A stretch of DNA of 64,000 nt from an uncultured Lachnospiraceae bacterium (GTDB lineage: Bacteria > Bacillota > Clostridia > Lachnospirales > Lachnospiraceae): the NCBI GenBank assembly GCA_910584205.1, contig CAJUAA010000021.1, forward strand, positions 1 to 64,000, given 5' to 3'. Shown in pieces: positions 56,278-64,000 of this stretch; position 1 is the stretch's first letter, and every line of letters starts with the position of its first letter. A model generated the notes under the pieces. The model was not told where the DNA came from. It did not search any database and was given only the letters and a program-made list of their open reading frames with translations. A program made the position numbers and the translations under genes.

Positions 56278-57585
56278 ATGAGAAGCTTGCATTTAGGTTT
56301 AAAGAGTATCCGTTACCACTGGAAACGCAGCGTCCTGATCGGAGCGGTTTTTCTGATTTTGATGCTGCTGCTGGAGCTTACGGTTTCTCTGTATCAGAAT
56401 GTGGGGACCGCCTCCGAACGTCTGGAAAGCGATATTGGAGCGGACCTGAATCTGCGGAAGGCTGAAGCCGTTCCCTTCAGTTATTATTCGGGAAACTATT
56501 TTAAGCTTGCCGATGCGGAGGACATGCTGGAGATCGACGGGATCGAGAGCCTGGAATACATGACTCTCAGCAACGTGTCCGGAGTCACGGTGGAGGGGGT
56601 ATTTGAAGAGTACCGCTCCATGTCGCAGCAGGCGAAGGAAGGGCGCGGAGAAGACTACTGGGGGGAGTATTATGATGCGGAAGGGCTTGGAGAGGCCAGA
56701 ACGGCGGGAAACATCACGCTGGTTGGAGTAGAAAATCTGGAAGATGCCTGGGAGTTTGAAAAGTGGAAGGATCAGGTTGTGGAGGGCACAGGCTTTTCCA
56801 AAGCCGATGCGGACCGGCCGGTCGCCGTGGTCAGCGAGCGGTTTATGCGCTGGAATCTTCTGGAGGTGGGGCAGGAGATCACGCTTGGGGATCCGCTGGA
56901 TGCTTCCAGGGAAATCACCCTGCAGGTGATTGGAGTTCACTCCGGCAATATGGAGAGCGAGCTTGTTGCGCACAGTCCCATGAATTTTATCTATATCCCG
57001 GCAAAGCAGGGGCTTCTTTTCTCTGACGGGATGGTCATGGAGGTGAAGTACCACACGACGGACCCCGGAAATACAAAGATGCTGAAACAGGAGCTGGAAA
57101 CGCGGATGCGGCAGGTCACAGGGGAAGATTTTCAGGCGACGGAAGAAAAGCTGACTTACCTCATGGCGCTTTCCCCGCTGAACACAGTCAGAAAGGTATG
57201 CCTCTGGATGCTTGGCACGATCTTTACAGTGTCTTTGTTCCTGCTGATTCTGCTGACCGGGCACCAGCTGCTGGGGCGCAGGACGGAGATCGGGCTCTGG
57301 ATCGCCATGGGTGAACGGAAGAGGCGGGTAATCTCGCAAATGGCATGGGAGCTGCTTCTTCCGGCGCTGGCAGGCATTGCAGGGAGCGGACTGCTGACGG
57401 GAATCTTTGAAAAAAGCATCGGGAACGCGATGACAGCATACTTTCCGTTTTTTCAGGGCCTGTTTTTTCAGGCGGATATGGGCGTGCTTCTGGGAGGCGT
57501 TCTGGCTTCGGCGGTTCTGCTGCCGGGAATCGTTCTGATGACCGTCTGCTTTATGACCAGAAATAATCCGAAAGAGCTGTTATAA
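56278..57585 (+). CDS. FtsX/MacB-type ABC transporter permease (second)
   Basis: A 435-aa paralogue of the preceding permease with the same plan: opening MRSLHLGLKSIRYHWKRSVL, helix (about 17-37), extracellular MacB-like domain and three C-terminal helices. It starts 8 nt after the first permease, directly behind AGGAGAG. The two would form a heterodimer served by the next gene's ATPase. Confidence 0.85.
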   Translation: MRSLHLGLKSIRYHWKRSVLIGAVFLILMLLLELTVSLYQNVGTASERLESDIGADLNLRKAEAVPFSYYSGNYFKLADAEDMLEIDGIESLEYMTLSNVSGVTVEGVFEEYRSMSQQAKEGRGEDYWGEYYDAEGLGEARTAGNITLVGVENLEDAWEFEKWKDQVVEGTGFSKADADRPVAVVSERFMRWNLLEVGQEITLGDPLDASREITLQVIGVHSGNMESELVAHSPMNFIYIPAKQGLLFSDGMVMEVKYHTTDPGNTKMLKQELETRMRQVTGEDFQATEEKLTYLMALSPLNTVRKVCLWMLGTIFTVSLFLLILLTGHQLLGRRTEIGLWIAMGERKRRVISQMAWELLLPALAGIAGSGLLTGIFEKSIGNAMTAYFPFFQGLFFQADMGVLLGGVLASAVLLPGIVLMTVCFMTRNNPKELL

Positions 57586-57606
57586 ATGATTTTTACTGGA
57601 GGACTT

Positions 57607-58290
57607 ATGGAAAACAGGGAAATTTTAAAAATGGAAAACGTTACTTATTATTATACGTCCAGGACGGAGCGGATCGAGATTCTGGAAGACGCCGGTTTTG
57701 CCTTTGAGACAGGGAAGCTGTATGCGGTCATGGGGCCGTCGGGATCGGGAAAGACGACGACGCTGATGCTGCTGGGAGGTCTGGATACGCCGAAGGAGGG
57801 GGAGATTCTGTTTCAAAACAGGCCGATACGGGAGATTGGCCTGCAGAAGTTCAGAGCCCTGCATTCGGGGATCGTGTTTCAGTCGTACAATCTGTTTCCC
57901 TATCTGTCCGCCTGCGAAAACGTGGAGATTCCCATGGAAATCTCCGGAAAAACCGCGAACAAAAAGGAACGGGCGAAGGAGCTTCTGGAGAAGGTGGGGC
58001 TGAGGTCCGACAAGTACGGCAGGCTGATCCAGAAGCTCTCCGGAGGGGAGCAGCAGAGGGTGGCCATTGCCAGGGCGCTGGCGGCGGATACGGATATTCT
58101 GCTGGCGGACGAACCGACGGGAAACCTGGACGAGAAGAATGCGGCGCTTGTCCAGGAGATCTTTCAGCAGATCGCCCGGGAAATGGGGAAGTGTGTGATT
58201 GTGGTGACGCACTCGGAGGAATTTGCAAAGAGAGCAGACGTGATGCTTCATTTAAAGGACAGGCGTCTGGCAGTGGTACAGGGGGAGTAA
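57607..58290 (+). CDS. ABC transporter ATP-binding protein (MacB/LolD type)
   Basis: A 227-aa ATPase with Walker A GPSGSGKTT, Q-loop VFQSYNLFPYLSA, signature LSGGEQQRVAIARAL and Walker B ILLADEPTGNLDEKN, plus an H-loop VTHSEEFA. ATG at 57607 follows GGAGG (4 nt spacing); the first in-frame ATG (57586) lacks a ribosome binding site. A terminator covers its last codons. Confidence 0.93.
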   Translation: MENREILKMENVTYYYTSRTERIEILEDAGFAFETGKLYAVMGPSGSGKTTTLMLLGGLDTPKEGEILFQNRPIREIGLQKFRALHSGIVFQSYNLFPYLSACENVEIPMEISGKTANKKERAKELLEKVGLRSDKYGRLIQKLSGGEQQRVAIARALAADTDILLADEPTGNLDEKNAALVQEIFQQIAREMGKCVIVVTHSEEFAKRADVMLHLKDRRLAVVQGE

Positions 58291-58310
58291 GTTTTTACTC
58301 CTCCTTTTTC
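58281..58310 (+). terminator. Terminator after the exporter operon
   Basis: GGAGTAA (58284-58290) pairs with TTACTCC (58295-58301) around GTTT, extended by GG/CC pairs, then TCCTTTTTC. It overlaps the stop codon. Confidence 0.7.
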
Positions 58311-58355
58311 GGTATCTGTTTATCGAATATCCTGTATAAATATTATGAAATTTTC

Positions 58356-58384
58356 TTGTGGGCTATATAGGAAGCATGTATAAT
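58356..58384 (+). promoter_or_regulatory. Promoter for the tandem AAA-ATPase genes
   Basis: TTGTGG (58356-58361), 17-bp spacer, TATAAT (58379-58384). The second copy has no own promoter of this quality, as it follows the first by 18 nt. Confidence 0.65.
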
Positions 58385-58457
58385 AAAGTTGGGTATAGGA
58401 GTAACGGTTTTACAGCTGTTATATAATGAGTGTTTGGATTATGGAGGATATATTGCC

Positions 58458-60173
58458 GTGGCGAGAACCGTAGGGATAGGGATTCAAAATTTTGAGAAGC
58501 TGATAATGGAAAACAGCTTTTATATTGATAAAACAGATTTTATCAGGCAGTGGTGGGAAAACAGAGACGATGTGACGTTGATTACCCGTCCCCGCAGATT
58601 TGGGAAGACTCTGAACATGAACATGCTGGAGAGATTTCTTTCCATAGAGTTTGCAGGACAAGGAGAGGTCTTTATGGGGCTGTCCATATGGAAGGACGAA
58701 AAGTACCGCAATCTTCAGGGAACCTGGCCGGTCATATTTTTGAGTTTTGCGGATGTAAAGGCGAATACCTTTGCCATGGCAAGGGAGAAGATCTGCATGC
58801 TTATCAAAGAAGTGTACCGGAAATATGATTTTCTGCTGGCAGAAGGGAGCCTGAAAGAAGGCGAAACAGAGCTTTTCCGCAGGACTTTGACAGGAATGAC
58901 GGATTCTGAAGCTGCGTATTCCTTAAAAAATCTGTCTGGTTATCTGGCGGGTTACTATGGAAAGAAAGTGATTATCCTGCTGGATGAATATGACACGCCT
59001 CTTCAGGAGGCCTGGGTGTACGGCTATTGGAAAGAGATGGTAGAGTTTATAAGAGGTTTGTTCAATTCCACGTTCAAGACGAATCCATATCTGGAACGGG
59101 CGGTTATGACGGGAATCACAAGAGTAAGCAAGGAGTCGATTTTCTCTGATTTGAATAATCTGGAAGTAGTGACTGCTACATCGGAGAAATATGAAGACAG
59201 CTTTGGCTTTACAGAGCAGGAGGTATGGGAGGCACTGCAGGAATGCGGCCTGTACGAAAACCGACTGGCTGTAAAAGACTGGTATGACGGATTCACGTTC
59301 GGAAAAAGGAAGGATATCTATAATCCATGGTCAATTATCAATTATCTGGATAAAAAAAGGCTTTCCACCTACTGGGCCAACACCAGCAGCAACGGCCTGG
59401 TGGATCAGCTGATACGGGAGGGAAGCGCGGACATAAAGATATCCATGGAGAACCTGCTGAAAGGCGGGCGCCTTTACAGGGAAATCGATGAACAGATTAT
59501 CTTCGACCAGTTGGACGCAGATGAGAACGCCATCTGGAGCCTGTTTTTGGCAGGCGGATATCTGAAAGCGGAGGGTCACGAATTCAATGAGGACACGGGG
59601 GCAGATTTATATGAGCTGGCTCTGACAAACAAGGAAGTACAGATTATGTTCCAAAAGATGATTCGGAAATGGTTTAACCGTTCCGGGACGGTCTACAACG
59701 GCTTTCTCAGGGCGTTGCTGCAGGATGACGTAAAGTCCATGAACGCTTACATGAATCGTGTAGCCCTTGCCACGTTCAGCTACTTCGACAGCGGAAGAAA
59801 TCCTTCCATGGAAACGCAGCCGGAGAGGTTCTACCACGGTTTTGTGCTGGGGTTGGCCGTGGAGCTGGCAGATCGCTACGTCATCACCTCCAACCGGGAG
59901 AGCGGTTTTGGAAGGTATGATGTGGTGATGCTGCCGAAGAACGGAACGGACAGGGCCGTAATCATGGAATTTAAAGTTAAGGATTCCGGTGAAGAGAAAT
60001 CTCTGGCGGACACTGCGGATGCCGCGCTGAAACAGATTGAGAAACAGAGGTACCAGGCGGATTTAGAGAGCAGGGGAATCTCCGGCGACCGCATCCGGAA
60101 ATATGGCTTTGCATTTGAAGGGAAGGAAGTCTTGATAAAAGCAAAATCTGATGGAGTTGATGAGTGTTTTTGA
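58458..60173 (+). CDS. AAA-ATPase-like / PD-(D/E)XK_9 protein, copy 1
   Basis: A 571-aa protein. N-terminal AAA-ATPase_like domain (PF09820 type) with the FYIDKTDFI opening, Walker A-like RPRRFGKTLNMNML and Walker B ILLDEYDTPLQEAW. C-terminal PDDEXK_9 nuclease-like domain (PF08011 type) with GRYDVVMLPKNG and the E-x-K pair in VIMEFKVKD. GTG at 58458 is chosen because GGAGG lies 10 nt before it and the second copy starts at the equivalent GTG; an upstream in-frame ATG lies far from any ribosome binding site. The biological role of this abundant family is unknown; a nuclease-coupled NTPase is inferred. Confidence 0.82.
   Translation: MARTVGIGIQNFEKLIMENSFYIDKTDFIRQWWENRDDVTLITRPRRFGKTLNMNMLERFLSIEFAGQGEVFMGLSIWKDEKYRNLQGTWPVIFLSFADVKANTFAMAREKICMLIKEVYRKYDFLLAEGSLKEGETELFRRTLTGMTDSEAAYSLKNLSGYLAGYYGKKVIILLDEYDTPLQEAWVYGYWKEMVEFIRGLFNSTFKTNPYLERAVMTGITRVSKESIFSDLNNLEVVTATSEKYEDSFGFTEQEVWEALQECGLYENRLAVKDWYDGFTFGKRKDIYNPWSIINYLDKKRLSTYWANTSSNGLVDQLIREGSADIKISMENLLKGGRLYREIDEQIIFDQLDADENAIWSLFLAGGYLKAEGHEFNEDTGADLYELALTNKEVQIMFQKMIRKWFNRSGTVYNGFLRALLQDDVKSMNAYMNRVALATFSYFDSGRNPSMETQPERFYHGFVLGLAVELADRYVITSNRESGFGRYDVVMLPKNGTDRAVIMEFKVKDSGEEKSLADTADAALKQIEKQRYQADLESRGISGDRIRKYGFAFEGKEVLIKAKSDGVDECF
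59691..60141 (+). repeat. Identical 3' segment, copy 1
   Basis: 451 bp reading the same as 61425-61875 (offset 1734). It encodes the complete nuclease-like end of the protein. Identity without synonymous changes points to recent gene conversion. Confidence 0.9.
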
Positions 60174-60191
60174 GTATGGAGGATAATTGCC

Positions 60192-61889
60192 GTGGCGAGA
60201 ATCGTAGGGATAGGGATTCAAAGTTTTGAGAAGCTGATAATGGAAAACAGCTTTTATATTGATAAAACAGATTTTATCAGGCAGTGGTGGGAAAACAGAG
60301 ACGATGTGACGTTGATTACCCGTCCCCGCAGATTTGGCAAGACCTTGAATATGAACATGCTGGAGCGCTTTTTCTCTGTGAAATACAGGGATCAGGGACA
60401 GATTTTTGAGGGACTGTCCATCTGGGAAGAGGAAAAATACCGTGGGCTTCAGGGGACTTATCCGGTGATTTTTCTGAGTTTTGCGGATATTAAGGAATCT
60501 ACCTTTGCAGGCGCCAGAATCAGAATGTTCCAGATACTGGAAGAATTGTACGGGCAGTATGCCTTTCTGCCTGACAGCGGATGTCTGAGCGAAAAGGAAA
60601 GAGAAGCCTTTGCGCGGGTGTCTGTCGATATGATGGATCAGGAGGCCTCCAACAGCATCAAGGCCCTTTCTCTGTATCTTTCGAGATATTATCAAAAGCA
60701 GGTAATCATTCTGCTGGATGAATATGACACGCCCCTTCAGGAGGCGTGGGTATACGGCTACTGGCAGGAGATGGTGGAATTCATGAGAGGCCTGTTCAAT
60801 TCTACATTCAAGACAAATCCCTGTCTGGAGAGGGCGGTTATGACAGGAATCACAAGGGTAAGCAGGGAATCGATTTTCTCCGACCTGAATCATCTGATCG
60901 TTGTGACATCCACATCTGAGATGTATGAGGATTGCTTTGGATTTACAGAGGAAGAGGTGTTTTCTGCACTGGATGAGTATGGGATGCAGGACAGGCGCAC
61001 CGATGTCAAAAGATGGTATGACGGCTTTACCTTTGGAAAATGCAGGGATATATACAACCCATGGTCCATCATCAATTATCTGAAAACAGGACGGCTTTCC
61101 ACCTACTGGGCCAATACCAGCAGCAATGGACTGGTAGATAAGCTGGTTCGAGAAGGAAGTGCGGAGATAAAAATTTCCATGGAAAATCTGCTGAAAGGCA
61201 GGCATCTGTATAAAGAAATAGACGAGCAGATTATTTTTAATCAATTGGATGTAGATGAAAATGCAATTTGGAGTCTGTTTCTGGCCAGTGGATATTTGAA
61301 AGCAGAGAGTTACACGTTAAACGAGGAGACAGGAAGAGATTTGTATGAACTTGCTCTGACAAATAAAGAAGTGCAGATCATGTTCCAGAAGATGATTAGA
61401 AAATGGTTTTCCAGTACGGGGGCAGTCTACAACGGCTTTCTCAGGGCGTTGCTGCAGGATGACGTAAAGTCCATGAACGCTTACATGAATCGTGTAGCCC
61501 TTGCCACGTTCAGCTACTTCGACAGCGGAAGAAATCCTTCCATGGAAACGCAGCCGGAGAGGTTCTACCACGGTTTTGTGCTGGGGTTGGCCGTGGAGCT
61601 GGCAGATCGCTACGTCATCACCTCCAACCGGGAGAGCGGTTTTGGAAGGTATGATGTGGTGATGCTGCCGAAGAACGGAACGGACAGGGCCGTAATCATG
61701 GAATTTAAAGTTAAGGATTCCGGTGAAGAGAAATCTCTGGCGGACACTGCGGATGCCGCGCTGAAACAGATTGAGAAACAGAGGTACCAGGCGGATTTAG
61801 AGAGCAGGGGAATCTCCGGCGACCGCATCCGGAAATATGGCTTTGCATTTGAAGGGAAGGAAGTCTTGATAAAAGGGGCTGACTGGTAA
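60192..61889 (+). CDS. AAA-ATPase-like / PD-(D/E)XK_9 protein, copy 2
   Basis: A 565-aa tandem copy of the preceding gene with the same motifs (RPRRFGKTLNMNML, ILLDEYDTP, YDVVMLP, EFKVKD). The start GTG lies exactly 1734 bp after that of copy 1. The first 160 bp and the last 451 bp are (nearly) identical to copy 1, while the middle differs clearly at DNA and protein level. Both keep all active-site motifs, so both may be functional. Confidence 0.82.
   Translation: MARIVGIGIQSFEKLIMENSFYIDKTDFIRQWWENRDDVTLITRPRRFGKTLNMNMLERFFSVKYRDQGQIFEGLSIWEEEKYRGLQGTYPVIFLSFADIKESTFAGARIRMFQILEELYGQYAFLPDSGCLSEKEREAFARVSVDMMDQEASNSIKALSLYLSRYYQKQVIILLDEYDTPLQEAWVYGYWQEMVEFMRGLFNSTFKTNPCLERAVMTGITRVSRESIFSDLNHLIVVTSTSEMYEDCFGFTEEEVFSALDEYGMQDRRTDVKRWYDGFTFGKCRDIYNPWSIINYLKTGRLSTYWANTSSNGLVDKLVREGSAEIKISMENLLKGRHLYKEIDEQIIFNQLDVDENAIWSLFLASGYLKAESYTLNEETGRDLYELALTNKEVQIMFQKMIRKWFSSTGAVYNGFLRALLQDDVKSMNAYMNRVALATFSYFDSGRNPSMETQPERFYHGFVLGLAVELADRYVITSNRESGFGRYDVVMLPKNGTDRAVIMEFKVKDSGEEKSLADTADAALKQIEKQRYQADLESRGISGDRIRKYGFAFEGKEVLIKGADW
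61425..61875 (+). repeat. Identical 3' segment, copy 2
   Basis: Partner of 59691-60141. The match starts at GTCTACAACGG and stops at CTTGATAAAAG, directly before the stop codons diverge. Confidence 0.9.
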
Positions 61890-61987
61890 ATATATCGTGG
61901 AGTCTGAGCAAAACGGAAAGATGAGAGGGAGATTTTGAGTTTTTAGCCGGATGGGATAAATTTGTTTGAAAATCTTTTGTTATGGGG

Positions 61988-62018
61988 TTGACTCTCACAC
62001 TATGGTATACTCTAAAGT
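61988..62018 (+). promoter_or_regulatory. Candidate MerR-type promoter
   Basis: TTGACT (61988-61993) and TAAAGT (62013-62018) are 19 bp apart, the over-long spacing MerR proteins act on; a TATACT at 62006-62011 gives only 12 bp. ACTCT occurs at 61991 and 62009. Autoregulation by the following gene is plausible. Confidence 0.4.
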
Positions 62019-62060
62019 AGGATTGAGCTCAGGAATGCACATATATGTGAGGTGGAACGA

Positions 62061-62879
62061 ATGTTAAGGATAGGAGATTTTTCAAAGCTGTCAAGGATCA
62101 GTATCCGTATGCTGCGGCATTATGATGAGATCGGTATCCTGCATCCGGAAAGTGTGGATGATTTTACCGGGTATCGTTATTACAGCGAGTCCCAGCTTCC
62201 GCTGGCCGGGAGGATACAGGCGCTGAAAAGTCTGGGCTTCGGGCTTTCCGTGATCAAGGAAATACTGGTCAAGTATGAGGATGTACGGGAAATGAAGAGG
62301 TTCCTGCTGGTGAAACGGAAGGAGCTGGAAGAGGAAGCGCTGGAGACGAGGCAGAAGCTGATGCTTCTTGACAGTACGTTGAAATGGATAAGAAAGGATG
62401 GTAGTCTTATGGATTACAATGTTACATTAAAGACAGTGCCGGAACGCTGTGTTGCGAGTGTGCGGCAGGTGATTCCTGCCTATGACCAGGAGGGGCTGTT
62501 ATGGGAGATCATGTGCCGGGAGCTGGAGGGACAGAATGTGCAGCAGGCGGTGCCGTGTTACGGGATGGCAATTTTCCATGATGAGGGGCATAAGGAGCAC
62601 GATCCGGATGTGGAGATTCAGAGCGCGGTCGTGGGGACTTATCAGGATACGGAGCATGTGAAGTTTAAGACCGTGCCGCCGATTCAGGTTGCGTCTGCCA
62701 CATATAAGGGCAGCTATGACCAGATTGCAAGGGTGAATAAGGCGGTTGCGGACTGGGTGGTTGCGAATGGGTATGATTTTGATGGGAAGTCTTTTTGTAT
62801 CTATCATGTGAGCCCGAGCCAGACGGACAATCTGGAGGAACTGGTCACGGAGGTTTGTTTTCCAGTAAGAAAGAAGTAA
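62061..62879 (+). CDS. MerR-family regulator with GyrI-like effector domain
   Basis: A 272-aa regulator. Residues 1-70 form the MerR winged helix (RIGDFSKLSRISIRMLRHYD, EIGILHPESVDDFTGYRYY), a coiled helix (about 75-115) follows, and residues about 120-270 are a GyrI-like/SOUL ligand domain as in BmrR and TipA-type proteins (TVPERCVASVRQVIP, ATYKGSYDQIARVNKAVADW). It likely senses a small hydrophobic or drug-like molecule. ATG at 62061 sits 8 nt behind GAGGTGG; the upstream GTG at 62052 overlaps that site. Confidence 0.9.
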   Translation: MLRIGDFSKLSRISIRMLRHYDEIGILHPESVDDFTGYRYYSESQLPLAGRIQALKSLGFGLSVIKEILVKYEDVREMKRFLLVKRKELEEEALETRQKLMLLDSTLKWIRKDGSLMDYNVTLKTVPERCVASVRQVIPAYDQEGLLWEIMCRELEGQNVQQAVPCYGMAIFHDEGHKEHDPDVEIQSAVVGTYQDTEHVKFKTVPPIQVASATYKGSYDQIARVNKAVADWVVANGYDFDGKSFCIYHVSPSQTDNLEELVTEVCFPVRKK

Positions 62880-62903
62880 TGGTACATTAGTGTTATATAG
62901 CGG

Positions 62904-62932
62904 AAAGGCATCTCTACGGGGGTGCTTTTCTT
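62904..62932 (+). terminator. Terminator after the MerR gene
   Basis: AAAGGCATCTC (62904-62914) pairs with GGGGTGCTTTT (62919-62929), three G-T pairs, loop TACG, then CTTCTG. Confidence 0.6.
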
Positions 62933-62950
62933 CTGTTTTAGGAGGTGTGT

Positions 62951-63140
62951 ATGGTGTTGGCGTCGATTTTGGGTATCAGGGGGGCGAGGGATAAGCCGGA
63001 GGACAGTATGAGAAGCCTGGCGGATATGCAGGCGGTTCAGGCGCAGGGGGCTTCTCTGGAGGCTGTGTGGCAGATGGTTTCGGGGCTGCGGGAGATGTTT
63101 GTGGGGATGCAGAGCGGGGAGACGGAGGCAGCGACTAAAC
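62951..63140 (+). pseudogene. 5' fragment of an unrecognised gene, cut at a composition boundary
   Basis: A perfect GGAGGTGTGT site precedes ATG 62951. About 60 GC-rich codons follow (MVLASILGIRGARDK ... LADMQAVQAQGASLEAVWQM ... GMQSGETEAA), and then the composition turns AT-rich near 63136. The frame stays open by chance into tetR. I do not recognise the family; it looks like the front of a small gene whose end was replaced. It could alternatively be a short real gene now read through. Confidence 0.4.
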
Positions 63141-63154
63141 AAAACTTTTTCACC

Positions 63155-63183
63155 TTGACAATATGTGTTACAAATGTTATTAT
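63155..63183 (+). promoter_or_regulatory. Consensus promoter for tetR
   Basis: Perfect TTGACA (63155-63160), 17-bp spacer, TATTAT (63178-63183). It starts 15-20 bp after the composition boundary, so the acquired segment brought its own promoter. Confidence 0.75.
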
Positions 63184-63186
63184 TTA

Positions 63187-63217
63187 TTTGCGAATATTTA
63201 TAGCGAATATTCGCAAA
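63187..63217. promoter_or_regulatory. TetR-type operator
   Basis: TTTGCGAATA (63187-63196) and TATTCGCAAA (63208-63217) form a perfect inverted repeat; inside lies the palindrome GCGAATATTCGC (63203-63214). It covers the transcription start region just after the -10, so bound protein would block the gene's own promoter. Confidence 0.75.
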
Positions 63218-63247
63218 TATAATTCAAAAGAAAGGAGAAGTGAAACT

Positions 63248-63838
63248 ATGCCGTCAAAGCCAGTCCTTTCGGACGCTGATAAAAAAGCAATCCGCAAAAA
63301 GCTGGAAGAACTATGCGAGGAATGTTGGATAGCGCAAGGGTACAAAAAGACAAGCATTAAGAATCTATGCGACAAGGCAGTTATATCTATCGGTACTTTT
63401 TATACGCTCTACCCGACAAAGGAAGATTTATTCCTTGAAACAATCACAGACATACAAAGGAGGTTGACAGAAAAGATTATCGACATAAACAGGAACAGCC
63501 GGACGAAAGAGGGCTTTGCACAGTCCATGAAAAGGCTTTTCCGGGAATACGACAGCAAGCCGTTCCTCTACAATGTCAATACGCCGGATTTTCAGTCTTT
63601 TGTGACAAAGCTGCCGGAAGAAACGATTAAGAAAATCAAGTTTGACAGTTTCGATTTTTTCAGACAGGTGATCCATGCCGCAGACCTCAATCTGAAAATG
63701 GAGGAAGCACAGGCGTATGGAATTTTGAGTGCGCTGCTGTCAACAATCAATGCAAAAGAAACGCTTTCCGTCACTTGTGATTATTTCGCTGTTTTTGATT
63801 TTATGGTGGATAGCCTTGTGGCAGATATTTTTGAGTAA
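63248..63838 (+). CDS. TetR-family transcription regulator
   Basis: A 196-aa repressor. N-terminal helix-turn-helix (about 10-58) with WIAQGYKKTSIKNLCDKAVI then SIGTFYTLYPTKEDLFLETI; helical ligand-binding remainder. ATG at 63248 is set by AAAGGAG; the open frame upstream is the foreign fragment. Base composition is lower in GC than the genes to the left. It probably represses itself and the small gene downstream that starts 12 nt after its stop. Confidence 0.9.
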   Translation: MPSKPVLSDADKKAIRKKLEELCEECWIAQGYKKTSIKNLCDKAVISIGTFYTLYPTKEDLFLETITDIQRRLTEKIIDINRNSRTKEGFAQSMKRLFREYDSKPFLYNVNTPDFQSFVTKLPEETIKKIKFDSFDFFRQVIHAADLNLKMEEAQAYGILSALLSTINAKETLSVTCDYFAVFDFMVDSLVADIFE

Positions 63839-63849
63839 AGGAGATTTTT

Positions 63850-64000
63850 ATGACAGAATTTGAGTACAAAACGATAGTAATTGACAGCAAGGAAACAGAA
63901 CATTCCGAAAAGTCGCTGTCTGATAAACTGAACTATTACGGTAAGGACGGCTGGGAACTGGTTACTTGTTTTGCCTATCCGTGCATAGGCAGCTCCCAAT
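63850..64000 (+). CDS. DUF4177-like small protein (partial)
   Basis: Fifty residues are visible before the window ends. EFEYKTIVIDSKE and LNYYGKDGWELVTCF match the DUF4177 pattern (short proteins with a GKDGWELV core). AAAGGAG overlaps the tetR stop, so the two genes are in one operon. Function unknown; the C terminus lies outside. Confidence 0.65.
   Translation, partial: MTEFEYKTIVIDSKETEHSEKSLSDKLNYYGKDGWELVTCFAYPCIGSSQ

Noticed and set aside
61988..62011. TTGACT with TATACT as a standard promoter for the MerR gene
   Set aside because: The spacer is only 12 bp. The 19-bp pairing with TAAAGT fits a MerR-controlled promoter better, but with low confidence.
62945..63838. 297-aa fusion of an unknown N terminus with TetR
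   Set aside because: tetR has its own promoter, operator, ribosome binding site and ATG at 63248, and base composition changes inside the fusion; the open frame between is chance.

Overview
The window looks like chromosome of a spore-forming, gut-type Bacillota, most likely a Lachnospiraceae-like Clostridia. The clues are GC-rich coding with many GGA/CGG codons, AGGAGG ribosome binding sites, an alpha/beta small acid-soluble spore protein, a DUF1385 (YqhQ)-prmC-prfA cluster downstream of rho and rpmE, and YesM/YesN-type two-component proteins. I saw no tRNA, rRNA, CRISPR array, transposase or integrase.

Left edge (1-5.1 kb): the end of a type I restriction-modification operon (hsdM tail, hsdS, hsdR). 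HsdS is abnormal. It carries three target-recognition halves, a four-copy 12-bp ELTA repeat between halves one and two, and about 20 copies of a CAGA tetranucleotide between halves two and three. Any one-unit slip in the CAGA tract stops translation at once and leaves a normal-length two-domain HsdS, so this looks like a phase-variable specificity switch.

Core block (5.2-30.4 kb): housekeeping genes. These are capA-like, pyrC, an XRE regulator, a CYTH protein, a DJ-1 protein, a SASP, tig-clpP-clpX-lon-engB (protein quality control), an AI-2E-family permease, rho, rpmE, yqhQ, prmC, prfA, glmM, a nucleotidyltransferase, hisC, a diacylglycerol-kinase-like protein and rpiB. A long nested hairpin sits between the clpX terminator and lon.

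30.4-35.4 kb (minus strand): a compact pilus/type II secretion-like operon with a PilT-type ATPase, four small single-membrane-segment proteins and a GspF-type platform protein, preceded by a transglutaminase-like lipoprotein. 35.6-45.3 kb (plus strand): lipoproteins, a YqeG phosphatase, a split chromate-type transporter, an RsiV/PdaC-like lipoprotein, then a YesN-like regulator, a YesM-like kinase and an RbsA-shaped protein whose ATPase motifs are largely lost. 45.4-54.7 kb: a ribose-type sugar ABC transporter (binding protein, ATPase, permease), followed closely by a full 2-oxo acid dehydrogenase complex (E1 alpha, E1 beta, E2, E3) and a lipoate-protein ligase. This suggests uptake and oxidation of one carbon source or signal under the two-component system.

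Right part (54.8-64 kb): a FtsX/MacB-type ABC exporter, a 1734-bp tandem duplication of an AAA-ATPase/PD-(D/E)XK protein with identical 3' ends, a MerR/GyrI-type regulator, a probably truncated ORF, and then AT-richer DNA with a self-regulated TetR gene and the start of a DUF4177-like gene. The last part looks like the edge of acquired DNA.

All functional names come from reading motifs and gene order by eye; no database search was run.
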